Origin: Diaporthe sp. PMI_573
Lineage: Eukaryota; Ascomycota; Sordariomycetes; Diaporthales; Diaporthaceae
Reading direction: 5' to 3'
Assembly (NCBI GenBank): GCA_021399435.1
Contig: JAJTUP010000019.1
Span: 992,001-1,056,000 of the forward strand
DNA length: 64,000 nucleotides
Positions 45,204 through 53,728 of the stretch are shown in pieces. The first letter of the stretch is position 1; each line of letters opens with the position of its first letter. A model generated the notes under the pieces. It ran no database searches and was not told the origin of the DNA. It was given only the letters and a program-made list of their open reading frames with translations. A program made the translations under genes and the position numbers.

Positions 45204-45211
45204 GGTAGTTC
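45204..45211. repeat. Right target-site duplication of the hAT element
   Basis: GGTAGTTC, identical to 42124-42131. Confidence 0.85.
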
Positions 45212-45456
45212 TTGCATCGAGTCTTTCATGTCTGGTCATTTTTGGGTAGTCCTTTCTATTATGTCTCATCAAATCTCGAACACAGTTTCCCGTGCCATAC
45301 TTGTAGTCATTTCCCCTCTGTCTGATTCAAGCCAGAACGTCTAGGAAGGTATATCCGGTCTTCGAGCCGGGATACTTATCCTCACCTCGACTCTGTTTAC
45401 TTCCGCTCCCCTCTTCTCTTCTTCATCCATCATCACCGCCACCACCATCACCAGCA

Positions 45457-45901
45457 ATGTGAGTTCTCAAATCCCTTGATTTCTTGTCATCCGGAACTGG
45501 AAAGCCGCGATTTCTGGTTCAACTACTCATGAGACATCCTTTCAGCACCCAACATCATCACCCATCCACCTGACATCCTCATCAACATCCATCATGACAT
45601 CCACGTCGCACAACACCTCCATCTATTTCACCTTCACCAACTGTTTCCCAGGGCCAACATTTCCATATGTTCTGGCAACTTCTCTGACACGATTCCTCTC
45701 TAAATTACGCTTTGTGTCGGGCATGGCTAATAAATTTGCAGGGCCCGCGCCGCCCCTGCCGCCCCCACCAGAGCCTCTCGCCGCCTCGCCCTCGCCCGCG
45801 CCCATCGCGCCCTCGCCGCCGCTCGCCGCCGCACCCTCGCCGCCGAGGTCGCTGCCGCCGCCGCCGTCGCCGCCCTCGAGCGGGGCTTCGGCCTCTTTTG
45901 A
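45457..45901 (+). CDS. Candidate mini-gene, 53-residue Ala/Arg-rich protein with split start codon
   Basis: A pyrimidine- and CA-rich leader (45400-45456) like that of well-expressed fungal genes ends in CAATGTGAGT. There the donor GTGAGT begins inside the ATG. A well-formed acceptor (GGCTAATAAATTTGCAG, branch CTAAT) ends at 45741. Splicing 45457-45458 to 45742-45901 gives ATG-GCC-CGC... and 53 residues, nearly all Ala, Arg, Leu and Pro, ending in G-F-G-L-F. No family is recognised. The 284-nt intron is long for this genome and may hold an additional exon. The same exon is also open in a Pro-rich frame and is followed by another donor (GTGAGC at 45906), so a different gene structure is possible. 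Treat as tentative. Confidence 0.3.
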
Positions 45902-46451
45902 TCCGGTGAGCAGCATTTTTCTTTGTCTCTGGCGAGTTACCTTGCACAGTCAAGGCTTCCCATGCGTGCTCAGGTACAATATTTGATGATCTATCTAGGT
46001 ATATTATTATTGTAGGCTTCGCCCAGGAGCTCGTCTTTTGAGGTCTGCTTTCGAATCAGAGCAACGACGGCGTTGACTCGTCGTTGGAAGCAGTAGGTAG
46101 GAACATGCACTGAAGCGTTAATGTCACAGGCCAGGACGCTGCAGGGTTAAACCCTTAGATCCCGCAACCAAGCCTGCATCAATTGCGACGCGGTCAGGCG
46201 CGTCACTCCAACCCCCCCTTGGCGGGCAGACCAAGCACACCTCGACACCCACAAGCCTCTCGTGATCCAGCTGGGCGTTTCACGCGTCATTTTACTGGGC
46301 ACTCTTGCGGCCCAAATGGCGAGACCGCTCGTTCGCCCATCACCGTCTCCTGTCATGAGATTTGGCGCAGCATGGATCTAAGTGAGTCTGCTCTGCGCGC
46401 GTCCCGTTGTGATGCGCACATCTGATTAGGGGACCAGCTCGAGAGGAACGT
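45902..46451. other. Intergenic upstream of the Ame1 gene
   Basis: About 550 nt. No independent gene; it may hold an upstream coding or leader exon of Ame1 (a GTGAGT donor at 46381 and a GATTAG acceptor near 46430 are present). Confidence 0.4.
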
Positions 46452-48459
46452 ATGCGGTCGCGCATGCGCGGTGCTGCGTAAGTAATACCCGGCCCTAGAT
46501 CGCATGCCACAGCCCGAGACTCACTGCTTTCAATGCAGACGTCATCAGGTCCAGAACGCAGACTTCGGAGATCTATTCACGATTCCCATCAACGCACCTA
46601 ACACCGAACCACAGCCAGAACCCGAACCTGGCCCTACAAGATCGGGACCGGCAGCTCCGTCGTCGGATCCAGCAGCCTCATCACCAGCCCCGTCGACAAC
46701 CCAGCATGTCAGCCCAAATACGTCAGCAAAGAGGATCCGCCTGGACGCCCGAGGCACTGCGGCCCCGGTCTCACAATCGCATTCGCCAGTCCAGCTCCAA
46801 AGGCAGTCAGGTTCCGCAACCCGGCGGTCACAACGACTCTCTCAGTCTCCCGCCAACAATGACACTTATGACCTTGCGAGTGCTCCCGCCCAGGCGGACG
46901 AGCACGGATCCCTACCAAAATCAACGCCTCCGAGGCGTACCTCGGCCAGCCGCGCATCAGCCAGCACATCTGCAGCCCTGCCGTCAGCCGCGCGCCGCTC
47001 CTCGCCGCTCTCGATACTCCAGCACGCTGAGGAGATAGGCGAAAGCCCGGCTGATCAGCCCGGCAGCGGCCAACGGAGGAGAGTCCGGCCCATTCAAGCC
47101 GTGACATCCAGTGCGCTGTTGCAGTCAGCTCTGCGGGCCGACGACTATGATACTCTCCAAGGCATGATGCCATCTTCTTCGCCCCTGACGCGAAAGTCAA
47201 GAAGGAGTATCGCAGCGACGACGGTCTCGGCACCATCGACCCGTACGAGCCTACGGCGGAGTTCTCGGCTTTCTGGCAGTAGCGATGACGGAGTGCGGGA
47301 GCCGTCGTGGGACGCGCTAGCACCGGTTGAGGGTACTGACCCTTCAAGGGCGCCGACCGGCCACCTGTCATCAGAAGCCGAAGCTGAACCCGTAGAGGTG
47401 GCGGAGAGCGTCGTCGACCAGACGGCAGCAGCTGACCATCTGGAGGGTGAAGAAACACAGGCTGTCGATGACGCAGAAGCTGCGCGTCACCTTGGGAGAA
47501 AGCGCCGACAAGGGAGCAAAGCATTTACGTCGTCTGGATTGGTGTCTGATGAATCAGGTGCGAAACGCCCTCGCACAGTTCCGCTCCCCAAACCGAATGA
47601 GAGGTCTCCGGCAAGGCAAAAACAGCCGAGAGCGCCGCGAGCGAGACCGAACAAGCAGAAATCTGCGCGGACGAGGACAAGCCGAGACGCCACAGAGCAA
47701 CCTATCTCTGTGAAGATCCAGCGATTTACGAGACCAAGGCGTCTTGACGAAGACGATCCGGAAGCAGAAGATATTCTTAATACGGAGATACCGTTCGCAA
47801 ATCGGGGCGGCGTCAACGCTGTGGATGTCCTGGCCCAGATTTGCGAGGAACTTATCAACAGTAGCCTTCACAAATTGCAGGACACCTTCGACAATGCACA
47901 GGACGCTGCTACAAAGAGAGAGCTTCGGGTGAAGCTCAGAGCCTTGGAGGCTTTCCAGGAGGAGTTGAGAACCCGTTTCCTGGAACAAACCATCGCCCTA
48001 GATGCCCTATACGCGCTGAAGAAGCGCGCCCGTGAAGCGCAAAGGAGCAAGCTGCAGTTGCGGGAGAGAATCATCCAAATAAGAGCTGAAAGGGAGCAGG
48101 TCGCCCTCCGTATGGATGCTGTCAGGATGAAACATGAAGAGGACGGAAAGGAGGCTTGGGTATATCTCACCTTGCGTTGCCGATTTGCGGCTCTGCTCCT
48201 GACATCGTATCGCTAACGTGTTGAGCAGCACAACATCAAGTTATCAGCGGCAATGCACGACGTTGATCTCGCGATCGAGCAGGGTAGGGCCGCGCCGGAG
48301 CTTTCAGCCAAAGGCCAGAAAGTGGCAGATCTTGCGAACCTCGAGTTGCTCGTCGACAGAGTCAGGGAACAGGCTTGCGGCCATCTCCCTGGGGGAGGCA
48401 ATTTGAGATGTATCAAGAGCTTCAATGCGCTTTTGGAGCGTGCTGTTGCTGCGCTATAG
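46452..48459 (+). CDS. ame1: Inner kinetochore protein Ame1/CENP-U
   Basis: Exons 46452-46477, 46539-48159 and 48229-48459 (introns 61 and 69 nt) give 625 residues. Ame1, with Okp1, forms the COMA/CCAN part of the inner kinetochore and links centromeric chromatin to the Mis12 complex. The tiny first exon carries the conserved E-R-M-x-x-R-M-R-G-A motif that in yeast contacts Mis12. It is followed by a long disordered Ser/Pro/Arg region, then L-G-R-K-R-R. The conserved C-terminal half is the strongest evidence: G-V-N-A-V-D-V-L-A-Q-I-C-E-E near 440, then a coiled coil with R-A-E-R-E-Q-V-A-L-R-M-D-A-V-R-M-K-H-E. The frame is also open for about 13 codons upstream of the ATG (G-P-A-R-E-E-R), so the real start may lie in an undetected upstream exon. 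Family recognised from memory of the pattern. Confidence 0.85.
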
Positions 48460-49608
48460 AGTGGTCATCATCACAAAGAGTGGTAGCTGATGAGCATCAT
48501 ATGGGCAGACTGTGGCCTCTTGAAGCAATTGGCAAAGACAGACCATCAGTATAACACTCATACATTGGCTTTGTCCTCACGGATTGGAATTCAGCCACAC
48601 AGCATTGCTAATGCATAGCTAAAATATTTATCCAAGGCGTTTAAGGTCGCGGCGTGTGGACAGTAATATTGTCACAAGGCACAATCCACGCCCCAGGACA
48701 GGCTTCAAGAGGCATATACTGTACTAGTGTGATAGTCGCTTAAATGGTAGTCGGATGGCTGGAGGCTTACCTGATGCCAGTATGCCGCAACTACCAGGTC
48801 AGTATGATCCTCTACATGCCAAACCGCTGTAGTTCCCGGGACATCAAATGATTCAGAGCTCTCGTGCTGCTTGTAAAGAGTGACCGCGTCAAAACAAGGC
48901 AATCGTAAGCCAGTTAACATGGTTTTAACTCCAACGAAAGCGTTCATTGGCAATCTTTTCCAGCAAATCATTATCTAAGTCTTCCAGTAGCATGCTAGTC
49001 ATAGACGAAGGTCTTTCGGCGCTGTCCCAGCAACCCAACGACTGCCTCGGGGGTGCGGTCGTGCTCAAAGAGAACCCTCTGTGTGTCATCCTGGAGATTG
49101 CCCTAACTATGTCTCAATCCACACAGTATCCTCCAGGTCCGCCTCCTCCATGAAAAGTAGCCGGGGTACTTCTTACAACATGGCGGTACCCAAGTAGCCG
49201 AAACGTGTCGAACTTGTCACTCACCTATTGAGGCGCTTAAGCAGTCATTCACGGAAGAACGATTTAAACGCACATGCATATTAACTACTACTCCCGAGCA
49301 GGCCCCGGTTCAGGACGTTTGGCTGGTTAGCGTGGTGAACGATGATATCACATCCTACTCCCGTACTCTGTACACCTCCCGAGCATACTAGCCACTGGGC
49401 ATCACAGCCTAGACATTACCGCTGGATCACACCGCCAAAAGTCCCAATGGTCAACTTACACAGGCTGAAAGCGTCAAGACTCCCTAATATTTTCAGCAAA
49501 CAGACCAAATTCGTAGCAGTCTCTCATCCCCAAAGCACTCATCTTAGCTCCCTCCCATCCGCGTCCCTTGTCAGCCCCATCACAACCTCCAAGCACACAT
49601 TCGCCACG
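48460..49608. other. Intergenic region
   Basis: 1.15 kb with no supported gene. It contains the Ame1 3' region and the promoter of the next gene. The 49342-49608 stretch is open in the downstream frame but lacks coding character. Confidence 0.5.
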
Positions 49609-50184
49609 ATGAGCTGGATGGATAGCTGGTCAAGGCCTTCAAAGCACCAATCTGTTCCAGCGCCTTTCTATCTACTACCCGGTGGAGATACAACTCCCTA
49701 CCGTCACTCATGCGGTCGGGTGATCAATTCGCGGCGCAAGGCGCAACCATCGGCGAAGGACGGCAGAGACAACAAGACCCCGGCGAAATACTGCTCAGCA
49801 AGCTGTCGGGGCCGTAAGCCGGGAAAGGTTGACCGTGAGATCGAGCATGTATTTTTACAGTTCCTGCGAGGTGAGGAGAAGCCCCCGTCACTCGACGAGG
49901 GCTGCAGGCGAGCACAGAAGTCGAAGAAAGGATCCGTTGGAAAGCGAGCAAAGGGCGAGCAGAGGTTGCTGATATCGTGCGACGAGGTCGAGAGGTTTGT
50001 CTTTGGCCCTATTGACAGCGGAGACGGCACGGCCGGCTCTGGGTCAGAAGACAACCACGAGGGCAAGGGCAAGGGCGAGGGCGAGGGCGAGGGGGAGAGA
50101 AGGAAATGCGAGGCTGTCATGAACGGCAAGGCCGTCGAGCCCTCATTTGCCAAGGGATCATGGATCATTCGCTGGAGAGAGTAA
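49609..50184 (+). CDS. Conserved-looking fungal protein with Cys motif, unknown function
   Basis: Single exon, 191 residues from ATG 49609 (context CACGATGAGC); an upstream in-frame ATG at 49342 would add 89 residues of doubtful quality. The middle part has H-S-C-G-R-V-I (about 38-44) and K-Y-C-S-A-S-C-R (about 65-72), a C...C-x3-C spacing that could bind a metal. Next come K-P-G-K-V-D-R-E-I-E and a Lys-rich stretch with a possible nuclear signal (K-K-G-S-V-G-K-R). Near the end a hexanucleotide repeat (50061-50100) encodes Gly-Lys/Gly-Glu alternation. I believe small proteins with this Cys pattern are widespread in filamentous fungi, but I know of no assigned function. No membrane span or signal peptide. 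Confidence 0.7.
   Translation: MSWMDSWSRPSKHQSVPAPFYLLPGGDTTPYRHSCGRVINSRRKAQPSAKDGRDNKTPAKYCSASCRGRKPGKVDREIEHVFLQFLRGEEKPPSLDEGCRRAQKSKKGSVGKRAKGEQRLLISCDEVERFVFGPIDSGDGTAGSGSEDNHEGKGKGEGEGEGERRKCEAVMNGKAVEPSFAKGSWIIRWRE
50061..50100 (+). repeat. GGGC(A/G)A hexanucleotide repeat in coding sequence
   Basis: About six units encode alternating Gly-Lys then Gly-Glu. In-frame and slippage-prone, so length may vary between strains. Confidence 0.85.
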
Positions 50185-50474
50185 AGGGACCCAAACAATT
50201 GCTCAGAGGCCGGCATAATTTCTAGGTGGGCAACAATGGGGTTGTTGTCCCGGCAATGGGGACAGTAATGACAGGACCCAGCAGAAGAGGGGAGAACATC
50301 CATGATGAATCTAGCCCAATACATCACAGCCCCGGTCGTTGCAGGCTGCTCTATCCTATTCCTGGGTTGTGTTTGTCTCCAGATGCGATCCAGCGCCACA
50401 TTATGCCCTAGAAGCCGCGGTGGCAGTGATCCAGCCTCGAATCAGGTAGGGGCCGTAGGGGCAGTCTGGCAGTC

Positions 50475-51499
50475 TTAGTTCTTCTTATCCGATGTCGAGT
50501 TAGGAGTGTTGAAAATTGCCGCCACCTTGTCCTTGAAGGTTTCTTCGCCCCTCGCCTTGCGGGCTTGCCTCTCCGCCTCCTGCTCCTTCCACAGCTCCTT
50601 CACCTTGCCCACCATGGCCTCCTTGGACCTCAACTCGGCTTGTATGGCAGCCGCCTCAGCCTCCCGCTCTTTCTCGTCCACCTTTGCTAGAGCATCTTGG
50701 TACCTCTTCTTCGCTTCCTCGCTCATATTTGCGATGCGGTCATCGCCGACCTTGGGCACGAAAGGCTCGAATTTGGGCTCGGGCAGGCCTGCCGCCTTGG
50801 CTTTCTCGATGGCAGCCTCTTGTTCAAGCATCTGGTGATAGAGCTTGTCCGCGTGCATTTGTATCCTCTCCTCCATCTCTGGCGAGCGATCAATGGCATT
50901 GATGTAGCCGAGGGCTTTGAGCAGTCTCTGTCGCAAGCATTGTCAGCTTTCCGGCCATCAATGGGAAGACACCCTGGCGGCAAGCAACTTACCGACTGCA
51001 TGTTATAGCATCTCTCGAACTTCCGCACTTCATCGCTGCACATGGTCATGCGCGCCTTGAGCGACCCGCTCTTCATGCAGTTGTTCCAGTCGAGCTGTTC
51101 CTCGGAGCAGTTCTCGAGGGCTGCCTGCCCGATCGCTGCCTTGCGGCTCTTGAACGAATCTAGCACATCCTGCAGCTTCTCGTGGTCTGACTTGGTCTCG
51201 CTCTCGATCTCGCCCAGCGGCTTGTACGTCTTCCACAGGTGCGCATAGCGACCGTCCTGGTAAAGCGATTCTTTCGGTACTGTGTTCGATGCAGGATCGC
51301 TCTTTGCTGACTGGTCGGTGGATGTCGTCGCTGGACCCGATTCTCCCGCTATCGACTGTTGACCCTGTCCATCCTGCTTGGGCTTGCAACCATCGTACTT
51401 CACGGGCGATTCCTTGCGCAGGAATTCGCGGACTTTGGGGTCAAAGTCTTGCAACGGATCGTCACTCCTTCTTCCCCATAGAGAGTCGAGCCAACCCAT
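50475..51499 (-). CDS. Twin-CX9C protein, probably mitochondrial
   Basis: Exons 51499-50993 and 50927-50475 around a 65-nt intron (GTAAGT...CGACAG) give 319 residues. The start M-G-W-L-D-S-L-W precedes a D-P-K-V-R-E-F-L motif (about 20-28). Cysteines 131/141 and 154/164 form a perfect twin CX9C pair. This is the coiled-coil-helix fold that the Mia40 system oxidises on import to the mitochondrial intermembrane space. After it comes a long, highly charged coiled coil (about 185-300, Glu/Lys/Ala-rich). I do not recognise the family member; the tail makes it longer than the usual 80-180 residue CHCH proteins. A role in respiratory-chain assembly or cristae organisation is possible but not shown. 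It converges with the gene at 49609-50184. Confidence 0.85.
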
Positions 51500-52321
51500 C
51501 TCGCTCGTTAAAACTTAGGCTTCAGGGCAGGTGCGTGATGCATGCATGGTCCGGACTGTCGTTCGGGAGGAAAAGACGTCGGCAGCGAAATCGGCAAAAT
51601 CAAGCCCCAATAAACCAGTTGGACAAGGATGAAGTTTGACCAAGTGTGGTTTTTTTGGGGGGGGCCAATCACGTGCAAAGAACGGACGGGTATTCAATAC
51701 CGGGCAACGCGGCATGTCCTGTGTAGGAGGTCGTCTTCTACGCAGAGGACAGGGACTCAATGGCATCGCTACAAATGCATGTCATTGATTGCTACAAGTG
51801 CCGCATTGGACATCAAATGACCCAGGAGTGGGTCATAACTCGAGGTGCCGAGCAGAGGATACCTGGGGCTTTGGCGGTTTAGAATTGCTGTACTTGTAGC
51901 ATGGAGCCGGCCTCTCAATCCTGCATCTCTACATTCATGATGTGTCTGAGCCGTTCGAGCGGAGCCCATGTCGTAGGTGTTCCAACATGAGAGGCTCGAC
52001 CTGAGCGCGTTCGGTCAACGGCGCCACCGGATTCCTTTCCTCGGACGCTTCACGTGGTAGTAGAATTCGTTCGTGTTTGAGATCTTTTCTTCATTGACGG
52101 AGATCTCGATTCCGCTGCTCGTCGACGTATCACACTGGCCTCGCGTGCCCTCGTCGTCAGGAGGCCTGGGTATGCCGAATTCGTTTTGATTCCAGACTGC
52201 ACTAAAGGCATCCTCGTGTCCTTTTGCAGCTCGCCCTTGACCCGCCGTCCATTTCTTTGTAAAAACCATCAAGCAAGCGACGCCAGAAATGCCAAAGGAG
52301 ATCCCACTCGTTCGACCCTTT
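51500..52321. other. Intergenic region with Rps11 3' flank
   Basis: About 820 nt. The minus-strand open frame 52015-52371 overlaps the Rps11 last exon in another frame and has no ATG-led coding quality. Nothing else is seen. Confidence 0.5.
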
Positions 52322-53121
52322 TTAGAACTTGGAGAACTTCTTGACGGCCTTGCCGGTGCGGGGCAGCACACGGAGAACGTTGAATCGGACCTGAAAGGCG
52401 GAAGATACGTCAGCCTCGAGTTTTCCTCAGCCCGCGCTTCTCATGCTGTGACCTACAGTCTTGCTCAGAGGCCGGCACTGTCCAACGGTAACCTGGTCAC
52501 CCTCCTCAACACGGAAGGCTGGGGAGACGTGGGCGGCAAGGTTCTTGTGTCGCTTCTCGTAACGGGAGTACTTGGGGATGAAGTGTAGGTATTCGCGGCG
52601 GACAATGATGGTCCGGTGCATCTTGGTGGACACAACAGTGCCAGTCAGGATACGACCACGGATAGAGACGAGACCGGTGAAGGGGCACTTCTTGTCTGTA
52701 GGAGATAATGAGGGTCAGCAAACGTTCGATCCCTTCTGCGCTCACTGCCACTCTCTCCACTCTCTGTCCAGCTCTCCTCCAGGCGTAGTAGGCTGCTCGC
52801 CAACCAGACGCTCAAAACGGCCGACCACCAGGGAATTCATAGACAAAAGGCTGGCTTGGCTATGTATTTCACGTACCGATGTACTGGCCCTCAATGGCAG
52901 TCTTGGGGGTACGGAAACCCAGACCGACATCCTTGTACCACCGGCGCTGTCGTGTATCGTCAGCTTTCGATGCGGTTCCTCATCGCCACATCCAACACGA
53001 ATATTGCTGGGTCACTCACACCACCCTTGCCGGGACGCTTGGTCTTGCTCTTGGTGACAAGAGAGATGTGAGGCTGCTTCTGGAAAGCACGCTCCGACTG
53101 GACGGTCAGCTCGGTAGCCAT
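52322..53121 (-). CDS. rps11: Small-subunit ribosomal protein uS17 (Rps11)
   Basis: Minus-strand exons 53121-53020, 52946-52877, 52695-52457 and 52390-52322 (introns 73, 181 and 66 nt) give 159 residues, normal for eukaryotic uS17. It is a core 40S protein that binds 18S rRNA near the body. The joined frame shows the eukaryotic N-terminal extension ([16 protein letters not shown]) and [15 protein letters not shown]. It continues with I-D-K-K-C-P-F-T-G and the S17 OB-fold core with K-M-x-R-T-I-I-V-R-R. The end is [10 protein letters not shown]. All splice phases agree, and every junction lies in a conserved stretch. Four exons in such a short gene is typical of fungal ribosomal proteins. It is divergent from Spc7. 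Confidence 0.97.
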
Positions 53122-53728
53122 GGTTGCGGTTGAATTTGGCGGTCGCGCTTGGTTCTTGTCGAGGGTCGAGGATTCGGCGACGTCGCGATTCTATCGACAG
53201 AGGGCTTGTATTAGTTCACCGATTTCGATTGACCGTTGAACGAAGCGTCACAGATCCATAAAGAACTCGAGGTGCGCAATGCTGGAGAGGCAGGAGACAC
53301 TCACAAATTGACCGACAAGCTGCTGGCAGAGTGATGGTGAGTCTCTAGAGTGGGGCGCTGTTTTTTTGGTTGGCAAAAATCAGTGCTTTGCCTCGCGCCG
53401 GAACGGAAAAACCTGGGCGGTCCCTACACAGGACTAGGTACCTAGGTACCTAGGTAGGTAGATTGGGCCTGGTCAGCCTAGCGTGCTCTGGGCCCCACCC
53501 CCCTACCTGACGCCTGGGCCTCCGAACCCGCGTTGCTCAATCCCCTGTCAACCAGAACGCGCCTAATCAATCGTCTTGTTTACATACTTGGGCATCGGCT
53601 CAACGTAGCAACCGACCGAGCAACCAACACACAACCGCCATTCCAGTGCACACCGCGATACTATGCCCACTTAATCTTGCTTTTGCTTCCCTGACGCGTC
53701 TTCTGCTCGTACGTCTTCAAGAACAGCC
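53122..53728. promoter_or_regulatory. 607-bp divergent promoter, Rps11 / Spc7
   Basis: The starts of two opposite genes face away from this stretch, so it must drive both. It holds TAGGTACCTAGGTACCTAGG-type repeats at 53432-53461, roughly midway. I see no classical TATA box. Confidence 0.6.

Noticed and set aside
52015..52371. 118-codon minus-strand frame below Rps11
   Set aside because: Overlaps the last Rps11 exon in another frame and lacks coding features.
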